Positions 32,277 to 40,133 of a stretch of DNA of 40,133 nucleotides are shown here, piece by piece; positions within the stretch are counted from its first letter, which is position 1, and each line of letters opens with the position of its first letter. This DNA is from Lachnospiraceae bacterium (GTDB lineage: Bacteria > Bacillota > Clostridia > Lachnospirales > Lachnospiraceae): assembly GCA_031272185.1 (NCBI GenBank), contig JAISUG010000096.1:1-40133 (forward strand). Direction: 5' to 3'. Below the pieces are notes generated by a model. It saw only the letters and a program-made list of their open reading frames with translations. It ran no database searches and had not been told where the DNA came from. Position numbers and translations under genes: made by a program.

Positions 32277-33395
32277 GTGAAACTAATATTGAACCAAAAG
32301 GATCTGCTGGATGGCATCAACATCGTTTCGAAAGCCGTGCCATCAAAAACCACCATGCCCATACTGGAGTGCATAGTGGTCATGGCCGAGGGCGATTCCA
32401 TAAAGCTCGTGGCCAATGACATGGATCTGGGCATAGAGACATACGTGGACGGCATGGTTGACGAAGATGGCGCCGTGGCCCTGAAAGGGGACATTTTCTT
32501 CGAGATAGTGAGGAAACTGCCCACGGACGAGGGGGACGTGACATTGGACTGCAATGCGAACCTGGAGACAGTCATCTCCTGCGGGCAGGCCATTTTCCGT
32601 ATACAGGGGCTGGATGCACAGGATTTCTCTTACCTGCCTGAGGTGGAAAAGGAAGAGTGCCTGCAACTCACCCAGCTGACGCTCCGGGAAGCCATACGCC
32701 AGACCATTTTCTCCATATCCCTTAATGAGAGCAACAAACTCATGGGGGGGGAACTGTTCGAGTCCACCGGAGACGAGCTCAGAGTGGTGTCGCTGGACGG
32801 GCACCGCATGTCCATCCGCAAGATCAAGCTCAAAGAAGAGGGCCCGTCCATAAAGGTGGTGGTGCCCGGCAAGTCACTTATAGAGATAAACAAGATCCTC
32901 GCCGACGACAACGACAAATCGGTGAGCATATACGTCACCAAGAACCACATCCTGTTTGAGTTCGACCAGACCACCGTGGTGTCCCGCCTGATAGAGGGGG
33001 AGTATTTCCGCGTGGAGCAGATGATATCCCACGACTATGACCTGAAAGTGAAGCTGAACCGCAAGGATTTCCTCGAAGCCATTGAGCGTTCCATCGTCCT
33101 GACCAAGAACGACGACAAGCGTCCCATTGTGCTGCAGATTGGCGACGATGTGATTGACATGAAGATGAACACCCAGAGCGGGGCCCTCAAAGAGCAGGTG
33201 GAGGTGGAAAAAACCGGCAAGGACATCCTGATCGGTTTCAACCCGAAATTTCTCCTGGAAGCGCTGCGCATCATAAGCGAAGAGGAAGTCTGCCTGTATA
33301 TGTCGAACCCGAAGGCGCCGTGCTTCATCCGTGACGACGATGAGAATTATCTTTACCTGATACTGCCGGTGAATTTCAACGCGGCGACGATATGA
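32277..33395 (+). CDS. dnaN: DNA polymerase III subunit beta (sliding clamp)
   Basis: 372 residues, the usual length; three similar clamp domains. It starts KLILNQKDLLDGINIVSKAV, contains KTTMPILECIVV, RQTIFSISLNESNKLMGG and LDGHRMSIRKI, and ends YLILPVNFN, near the family's C-terminal peptide-binding pocket motif. The GTG at 32277 is chosen because GGAG lies 7 bases upstream and the family start fits; the open frame upstream runs through the oriC DNA and is rejected. It follows dnaA in the standard order. Confidence 0.98.
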   Translation: MKLILNQKDLLDGINIVSKAVPSKTTMPILECIVVMAEGDSIKLVANDMDLGIETYVDGMVDEDGAVALKGDIFFEIVRKLPTDEGDVTLDCNANLETVISCGQAIFRIQGLDAQDFSYLPEVEKEECLQLTQLTLREAIRQTIFSISLNESNKLMGGELFESTGDELRVVSLDGHRMSIRKIKLKEEGPSIKVVVPGKSLIEINKILADDNDKSVSIYVTKNHILFEFDQTTVVSRLIEGEYFRVEQMISHDYDLKVKLNRKDFLEAIERSIVLTKNDDKRPIVLQIGDDVIDMKMNTQSGALKEQVEVEKTGKDILIGFNPKFLLEALRIISEEEVCLYMSNPKAPCFIRDDDENYLYLILPVNFNAATI

Positions 33396-33445
33396 TATAA
33401 CGATAGTGATTTGGTTTCACGGCGTCAAGGGAAAGGGTTTGCCAC

Positions 33446-33694
33446 ATGAAAGAGAAGGCCCAGGCAGGGGGAACTGATTTCCAGACAATCACCATCAAAG
33501 ACGACTTCATCAGGCTGGGCCAGGCGCTGAAGTTCGCGAACCTTGTGGAAAACGGCGGGCAGGCAAAGTTTGAGATACAGGGAGGAAAGGTAAAGGTAAA
33601 CGGCGAGATCAACTGCCAGAGGGGCAAAAAATTGGTGGGGGGCGACGAAGTGTCCTATGGCGGAGTGACACTCAAGATCCTCCAAAAAGAGTGA
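33446..33694 (+). CDS. yaaA: S4-domain RNA-binding protein YaaA (RlbA type)
   Basis: 82 residues, an S4-like fold: ITIKDDFIRLGQALKFANLV, then GGQAKFEIQGGKVKVNGEIN, CQRGKKLVGGDEV. The family normally sits between dnaN and recF, as here, and the length is slightly above the usual 70 owing to an N-terminal stretch KEKAQAGGTDF. It probably binds RNA or ribosomes; in B. subtilis it has been linked to 50S assembly. ATG at 33446, with a loosely placed AAGGG. It lies 39 bp before recF. Confidence 0.93.
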   Translation: MKEKAQAGGTDFQTITIKDDFIRLGQALKFANLVENGGQAKFEIQGGKVKVNGEINCQRGKKLVGGDEVSYGGVTLKILQKE

Positions 33695-33733
33695 GAAGGT
33701 TGAAAGATTGCAGAAACTAAGAAAGCAGGGCCT

Positions 33734-34828
33734 ATGGTTATAGAGTCCATTGACCTGAAGAATTTCCGTAACTACGGCGACCTCCACATCGATTTTGACC
33801 GAGATGTGAATATCCTATATGGGGACAACGGCCAAGGCAAGACCAATGTCCTGGAAGCCCTTTACCTTTGTTCCACGGGCAAGTCCCACCGGGGGGCTAA
33901 AGATTTTGAGATGATCCGGTTTGCCCACGACGAATCCCATATAAAGCTTACCATCAGGAAAAATGGATTGCCCCTGCGCCTGGATGTCCACATCAAAAGG
34001 AGCAAACCCAAAGGGGTGGCGGTAAACGGGGTGCCCATACGGAAGATAAGCGAGCTCTTCGGGATGCTCCATGTGGTTTTTTTTTCGCCGGAGGACCTAA
34101 GCCTCGTCAAAAACGGGCCCGGCGAGCGTAGGCGGTTCATGGACATGGAACTGTGCCAGATGGACAAACTCTACCTGCACTACCTGATCAGGTACAACCG
34201 CATCGTCTTCCAGCGCAACAAGCTGCTAAAAGAAATAGAGCGCAGGCCGGATGACAAGATGCTGCTGGATGTATGGGATGAAGAACTGGTAAATACCGGA
34301 AAGGAAATCATTGCCCAAAGGGCGATTTTCCTCAAAGAGCTCGGGGAACTGGCTGCCCCCATACATGAGGGCATATCGGGAGGCAAGGAAAAACTCTCCA
34401 TAGTGTACGAACCCAGCGCCACCCCCGATTCTTTCGCGGGTGACCTGGCAAGGGGCAGGAAGAGCGACATCAGGCAGGGCATGACCATGACAGGCCCCCA
34501 CAGGGACGACATATGCTTCCTGCTGGATGGCAAGGATGCGCGCAGGTACGCTTCCCAGGGCCAGCAGCGCAGCGTGGCCCTGTCGCTTAAACTCTCTGAG
34601 ATAGAGTTGGTCAAAAAAACCATAAAGGATTTCCCGGTGCTGCTTTTGGACGACGTGTTCTCAGAGCTGGACGCACACAGGCAAAACGACATTTTCGGCG
34701 TGCTGGGCCAGTTACAGACCATCATCACATGCACCGGCATGGAGGACATGCTTCGGGAACGCACCGGCGCCAAGACAGTTTTCAAAGTCGCCGGGGGGGA
34801 TGTCCGGTGGGAAAGCAAGCCTGCATGA
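33734..34828 (+). CDS. recF: DNA replication and repair protein RecF
   Basis: 364 residues, normal. SMC-like ATPase that helps load RecA at gaps. Walker A GDNGQGKTN is at 30-38, the ABC-type signature lies in SQGQQRSVALSLKLSE and Walker B in FPVLLLDDVFSELD. ATG at 33734. It is followed by 133 bp before gyrB. The small extracellular-matrix regulator-like gene (DUF370/remB) often found between recF and gyrB in Firmicutes is not seen in that gap. Confidence 0.98.
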   Translation: MVIESIDLKNFRNYGDLHIDFDRDVNILYGDNGQGKTNVLEALYLCSTGKSHRGAKDFEMIRFAHDESHIKLTIRKNGLPLRLDVHIKRSKPKGVAVNGVPIRKISELFGMLHVVFFSPEDLSLVKNGPGERRRFMDMELCQMDKLYLHYLIRYNRIVFQRNKLLKEIERRPDDKMLLDVWDEELVNTGKEIIAQRAIFLKELGELAAPIHEGISGGKEKLSIVYEPSATPDSFAGDLARGRKSDIRQGMTMTGPHRDDICFLLDGKDARRYASQGQQRSVALSLKLSEIELVKKTIKDFPVLLLDDVFSELDAHRQNDIFGVLGQLQTIITCTGMEDMLRERTGAKTVFKVAGGDVRWESKPA

Positions 34829-34830
34829 AA

Positions 34831-34881
34831 ATGAAACATCGGCATAAGATGAAATGAATGAAACATTGGCATAAATGAAAT
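34831..34881. repeat. 27-bp-period direct repeat between recF and gyrB
   Basis: Two 24-bp copies beginning ATGAAACATCGGCATAA (34831 and 34858) differ at few bases. They start within 3 bp of the recF stop. The rest of the gap holds a TTGACA at 34893-34898 without a good -10 at the right distance. Confidence 0.85.
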
Positions 34882-34961
34882 ATAGGCAGGTATTGACAGA
34901 TAGCACATTTTGCGGACCAATATTGCTTTGTATGGATATGGCATCAAGAAAGGGAGCATAG

Positions 34962-36875
<1,914 letters not shown>

Positions 36876-37019
36876 GCAGAAAGGCGCCCACGGCGCCGGT
36901 TCCCGGTATCGTATGGGTTTTGCGATTGGGGGACAGGTTTGGCGAAATGCGCCTGGGGCCTATGTGGGCCTGGGGTACCGTGACCATTGGTGATAGAGGG
37001 GCTGGCAAGAGAGGAACGG

Positions 37020-39527
37020 ATGGAACCGAACGTATTTGACAAAGTAAATGACGTGGACCTGAAAAAGACCATGGAGAACTCCTACATCGACTACGCCATG
37101 AGCGTCATCGCGTCCAGGGCCCTGCCCGACGTGCGCGACGGGCTCAAGCCGGTGCAGCGGCGCATCCTGTTTTCCATGATCGAGCTGAACAACGGCCCGG
37201 ACAAACCCCACCGCAAGTGCGCCCGCATCGTGGGCGACACCATGGGCAAATACCACCCCCACGGCGACAGTTCCATCTACGGTTCGCTGGTGAACATGGC
37301 CCAGGAATGGTCCACCCGCTACCCGCTGGTGGACGGCCATGGGAACTTCGGCTCCGTGGACGGGGACGGCGCCGCCGCCATGCGTTACACCGAGGCGCGC
37401 CTGTCAAAGATTTCCATGGAGCTTCTCGCGGACATCGCCAAAGACACCGTGGACTTCGTGCCGAACTTCGACGAGACGGAGCGCGAGCCCGTGGTCCTGC
37501 CATCCCGCTACCCGAACCTCCTGGTCAACGGCACCTCCGGCATCGCGGTGGGCATGGCCACCAACATACCCCCCCACAACCTGCGGGAAGTGGTCCAGGC
37601 AGTGGTGAAGATCATTGACAACAAAGTGAACGAGCAGCGGGAAACCTCCATCGAGGAAGTGCTGGACATCGTGAAAGGGCCGGATTTCCCCACGGGAGCC
37701 ATCATCGTGGGCAAAAGCGGCATCGAGGAGGCGTACCGCACGGGCAGGGGCAAACTGCGGGTCAAGGCGGTGACGGACATCGAGGCCATGCCAAACGGCA
37801 AGAGCCGCATCGTGGTGACGGAACTGCCTTTCCTGGTGAACAAGGCCCGGCTCATCGAGAAGATCGCCGAGCTGGTGAAAGAAAAAAAGATAGACGGGAT
37901 CACGGAGCTGCGCGACGAGTCCGACCGCAGCGGGATGCGCATCGCCATCGAGCTGCGCAGGGACGTGAACGCCGGCGTGATGCTGAACCAGCTGCTCAAG
38001 CACACGCAGCTCCAGGACACCTTCGGGGTGATCATGCTGGCCCTGGTGAACAACCAGCCCCAGGTGCTGAACCTCCTGCAGATGCTCAACCTCTTCCTGG
38101 CCCACCAGAAAGACGTGGTGACCCGGCGCACTCGCTACGACCTGAACAAAGCCGAGGAGAGGGCCCATATCCTGCAGGGGCTGCTCATCGCCCTGGCCCA
38201 CATCGATGAAGTGATCAAGATCATCCGGGGCTCCCAGAACGTGGCCATCGCCAAGTCCGAACTGATGGCCAGGTTCGACCTAAGCGACGCGCAGTCCCAG
38301 GCTATCGTGGACATGCGGCTGCGGGCGCTGACCGGGCTGGAGAGGGAGCGCCTGGAGGCGGAGTACAAGGAGCTCATGGAGAAAATTGCCCAGCTGAAAG
38401 CGATCCTGGGCGACGAGAACCTGCTCCTGGGCGTCATCCGGGAGGAGATCCTGGTCATCGCGGACAAATACGGTGACGCGCGCCGGACCTCCATCGGGTT
38501 CGACGAGTACGAGATGGTCGCGGAGGACCTGATCCCCGACGTGGACACCGTGGTGGCCATGACCAACTTAGGGTACATCAAGAGGATGAGCGTGGACAAC
38601 TTCCGCAGCCAGAACCGGGGCGGCAAGGGCATCAAGGGCATGCAGACCATCGAGAACGACTTCATCGAGGAGCTGTTCATGACCTCCACCCACCACTACG
38701 TCATGTTTTTCACCAACCAGGGCAGGGTGTACAGGCTGAAGGCCTACGAGATACAGGAGGCGTCCCGCACGGCCAGGGGGGTGGCCATCGTGAACCTGCT
38801 GCAGCTGCAGCCGGAGGAGAAGATCACCGCCGCCATAGCCGTCAAGGAATACCCGGAGGACAAATTCCTCTTCATGGCCACACGGAAGGGCATGGTCAAA
38901 AAGACGACCCTCACCGAGTACGCCAATGTGCGCAAGAACGGGCTGACGGCCATCGTGCTTAGGGAAGGCGACGAGCTCATCGAAGTGAAGCTCACCGACG
39001 ACACCGAGGACATTTTCCTGTGTACCCGAAAAGGCAAGAGCATACGTTTCGGCGAGAAGGACGTGCGGGCGACCGGGCGGGCGAGCATGGGCGTGATCGG
39101 CATGAAGCTGGAAGAGGGCGACGAGGTGGTGGCCATGCAGATGGGCACCCAGGGTGAGTCCATGCTCATCGTGTCCGAGAAAGGCTACGGGAAACGCACG
39201 TTGATCAGTGAGTTCTCCGCCCAAGGCAGGGCGGGGAAGGGCCTGATCTGTTACAAGATCGTCGAGAAGACCGGGGACATCGTGGGGATGAAGCTGGTGC
39301 ATGACGACCAGGAGATCATGCTCATCACCACCGGCGGCATCGTGATCCGCCTGGGCGTGCAGGCCATATCCCTCATCGGGCGCAGCACCTCCGGCGTGAA
39401 GCTGATGGACATCGACCCCACGGGGGACGTGCGGGTCGCCACCATCGCCAAGGTCCGGGACAGCGGCGGGAAAGAGGAAGAGCCGGGCGATGGGAAAGAA
39501 GACGATCCGGGCGATGGGGAGGAGTGA
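37020..39527 (+). CDS. gyrA: DNA gyrase subunit A
   Basis: 835 residues. The catalytic tyrosine is Y123 in [10 protein letters not shown]. The quinolone region reads [19 protein letters not shown], with S84 (E. coli S83) conserved but Gly at position 88, where E. coli has D87 and most bacteria an acidic residue. The C-terminal beta-pinwheel carries the GyrA box QNRGGKG. The protein ends in an acidic tail with two 24-bp repeat units ([16 protein letters not shown]). The ATG at 37020 is chosen for GAGAGGAACGG just upstream; a TTG at 36987 is less supported. It lies 144 bp after gyrB; that gap shows no further gene. Confidence 0.98.
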   Translation: MEPNVFDKVNDVDLKKTMENSYIDYAMSVIASRALPDVRDGLKPVQRRILFSMIELNNGPDKPHRKCARIVGDTMGKYHPHGDSSIYGSLVNMAQEWSTRYPLVDGHGNFGSVDGDGAAAMRYTEARLSKISMELLADIAKDTVDFVPNFDETEREPVVLPSRYPNLLVNGTSGIAVGMATNIPPHNLREVVQAVVKIIDNKVNEQRETSIEEVLDIVKGPDFPTGAIIVGKSGIEEAYRTGRGKLRVKAVTDIEAMPNGKSRIVVTELPFLVNKARLIEKIAELVKEKKIDGITELRDESDRSGMRIAIELRRDVNAGVMLNQLLKHTQLQDTFGVIMLALVNNQPQVLNLLQMLNLFLAHQKDVVTRRTRYDLNKAEERAHILQGLLIALAHIDEVIKIIRGSQNVAIAKSELMARFDLSDAQSQAIVDMRLRALTGLERERLEAEYKELMEKIAQLKAILGDENLLLGVIREEILVIADKYGDARRTSIGFDEYEMVAEDLIPDVDTVVAMTNLGYIKRMSVDNFRSQNRGGKGIKGMQTIENDFIEELFMTSTHHYVMFFTNQGRVYRLKAYEIQEASRTARGVAIVNLLQLQPEEKITAAIAVKEYPEDKFLFMATRKGMVKKTTLTEYANVRKNGLTAIVLREGDELIEVKLTDDTEDIFLCTRKGKSIRFGEKDVRATGRASMGVIGMKLEEGDEVVAMQMGTQGESMLIVSEKGYGKRTLISEFSAQGRAGKGLICYKIVEKTGDIVGMKLVHDDQEIMLITTGGIVIRLGVQAISLIGRSTSGVKLMDIDPTGDVRVATIAKVRDSGGKEEEPGDGKEDDPGDGEE
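39478..39525. repeat. 24-bp tandem pair at the gyrA 3' end
   Basis: Two adjacent 24-bp units sharing CCGGGCGATGGG, giving an eight-residue acidic repeat at the very C-terminus of GyrA. Confidence 0.75.
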
Positions 39528-39664
39528 CCTGTAACCTGGCCGCGGCCCGACACTCCCCAGCCAGCCGATGGTCCGCCTTGGCGGGCCACGCCGTATAAAG
39601 GCCCGGTTTATCGCCCTGCGAACACTAGCTGCTGCACAGGGGAGACCCAAAGGGGCGTCCACTG

Positions 39665-39688
39665 TGCGCCGAAAGTGTCCTGCGGCGA
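39665..39688. other. Hairpin with the 19-base motif also found at 19940
   Basis: TGCGCCGAAAGTGTCCTGC (39665-39683) matches 19940-19958 at 18 of 19 bases. Here GCGCCG pairs with the following CGGCG to form a stem around AAAGTGTCCTG. It lies between gyrA and the tRNA-Ser promoter; the gap 39528-39710 holds no gene. Confidence 0.3.
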
Positions 39689-39710
39689 ATTAATTCACGC
39701 GAAAAATCGG

Positions 39711-39739
39711 TTGACAAGCCATATCTTCTTTAGTATAAT
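39711..39739 (+). promoter_or_regulatory. Consensus promoter of tRNA-Ser
   Basis: Perfect TTGACA (39711-39716), 17-bp spacer, perfect TATAAT (39734-39739), 18 bp before the tRNA. Confidence 0.92.
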
Positions 39740-39757
39740 GTTGCTTGCTCACACTTC

Positions 39758-39846
39758 GGAGAAATACTCAAGTTGGCCGAAGAGGCGCCCCTGCTAAGGG
39801 TGTAGGTCGGGTAACCGGCGCGAGGGTTCAAATCCCTCTTTCTCCG
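39758..39846 (+). tRNA. tRNA-Ser (anticodon GCU)
   Basis: An 89-base class II tRNA with a long variable arm. The acceptor arms GGAGAAA (39758-39764) and TTTCTCC (39839-39845) pair fully, the discriminator is G at 39846, and the T-arm is GAGGG-TTCAAAT-CCCTC. The anticodon loop CTGCTAA gives GCT at 39793-39795, reading AGC and AGU codons. CCA is not encoded and must be added by the CCA-adding enzyme. It has its own promoter and terminator. Confidence 0.97.
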
Positions 39847-39848
39847 CT

Positions 39849-39885
39849 GCTGCCCCCGCTTGGTCCGGGGGCGGCGCGCTTTTTT
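39849..39885 (+). terminator. Intrinsic terminator of tRNA-Ser
   Basis: Stem GCTGCCCCCG/CGGGGGCGGC (39849-39858 and 39866-39875, one G-U pair), 7-base loop, then after 4 bases a run of six T (39880-39885). Confidence 0.88.
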
Positions 39886-39929
39886 GCCCCATCCGGCTAG
39901 GGTGTGGACCATAAGATTGACTGGAACCG

Positions 39930-39983
39930 GACATAAAAAAAAACAAAAAAGTAGTTGACAGAGGACCGCAGTTGTGGTATCCT
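39930..39983 (+). promoter_or_regulatory. Strong promoter with A-tract upstream element, rRNA type
   Basis: TTGACA (39955-39960), 17-bp spacer, TATCCT (39978-39983). The 20 bp before the -35 box are almost all A (39934-39950), as in UP elements bound by the RNA polymerase alpha subunit. Such an arrangement is typical of stable-RNA promoters. What it drives lies outside the window. Confidence 0.75.
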
Positions 39984-39989
39984 CTAAAA

Positions 39990-40133
39990 GTTGCCGTCAA
40001 AACAGGAAAGACGGCAAGGTGGGGCGAAGATGCCCGCCGGGCGGGGAAAAACCGCCAATAATGCGCCCTTTTTCAGCAACATCGGCGCAGTGCCGGATGC
40101 GGTCCAAGCGCATTCGGGGCCCTTTTGAAAACC
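39990..40133 (+). other. Structured leader, possibly of an rRNA operon
   Basis: Downstream of the strong promoter lie a hairpin TTGCCGTC/GACGGCAA (39991-40017), a second GGCGG/CCGCC stem, and at the window end CCTTTTGAAAAC, which resembles the antitermination-type TTTGAAAAC seen before rRNA genes in Firmicutes. No open reading frame with a ribosome site is seen in this stretch. An rrn operon after gyrA would match the order in Bacillus, but the 16S gene itself is not in the window. Confidence 0.4.

Overview
The window is the chromosomal replication-origin region of a GC-rich Gram-positive anaerobe, most likely a Clostridia-class Bacillota. This rests on the rpmH-rnpA-yidD-yidC-jag-mnmE-mnmG-rsmG cluster facing away from dnaA-dnaN-yaaA-recF-gyrB-gyrA, a parA-parB-DUF4446 block with parS sites, a V-type rather than F-type ATPase operon, consensus sigma-A-type promoters (TTGACA-17-TATAAT), strong AGGAGG ribosome sites and frequent GTG/TTG starts. 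The genus cannot be fixed from sequence alone; a Lachnospirales-like or related lineage is a guess.

Layout, left to right. 1-1.6 kb (minus strand): the 5' end of a tRNA gene behind a consensus promoter and a 16-bp repeat array, then trmB-trxA. 1.6-3.1 kb (plus): a membrane-anchored DUF4145/HEPN-like protein with a Thr/Ala-rich tail. 3.4-12.2 kb (plus): a complete nine-gene V/A-type ATPase operon (G/H stalk-C-I-K-F-E-A-B-D). 12.3-15.1 kb (plus): a DUF1461-type membrane protein and a D,D-carboxypeptidase. 15.2-18.5 kb (minus): parA-parB-DUF4446-DEDDh exonuclease. 18.55-18.77 kb: six parS sites at about 40-bp spacing. 18.9-19.9 kb (plus): an alpha/beta hydrolase. 20.2-29.7 kb (minus): a small membrane protein, then rsmG, mnmG, mnmE, jag, yidC, yidD, rnpA and rpmH, the last eight read from a promoter at 29.75 kb. 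29.8-30.5 kb (minus): an ECF transporter S component. 30.5-32.3 kb: bipartite oriC flanking dnaA, with DnaA boxes, a DnaA-trio-like tract and an AT-rich unwinding element. 32.3-39.5 kb (plus): dnaN, yaaA, recF, gyrB, gyrA. 39.7-40.1 kb: tRNA-Ser(GCU), its terminator, and a very strong promoter with an A-tract upstream, probably leading into an rRNA operon beyond the window.

The genes work together as the origin domain: initiation (DnaA, DnaN, oriC), segregation (ParA, ParB, parS), supercoiling (GyrA/B), recombination repair (RecF), membrane insertion (YidC), tRNA and rRNA modification (MnmE, MnmG, TrmB, RsmG) and RNase P (RnpA).

The most unusual trait is a dense load of short tandem duplications. 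Between genes, unit lengths are about 16, 19, 21, 27, 29, 68 and 86 bp. Inside genes the clear units are multiples of three (12, 18, 24, 30, 60, 93 bp) and read through as low-complexity inserts in normally compact essential proteins: RnpA (about 95 extra residues), the MnmE G domain (about 65), TrmB (two inserts), V-ATPase subunit B (about 25), Jag (very long linker and tail), DacA and the GyrA tail. Two arrays are duplications of the 3' ends of rsmG and mnmG. No prophage, insertion sequence or CRISPR array was seen.
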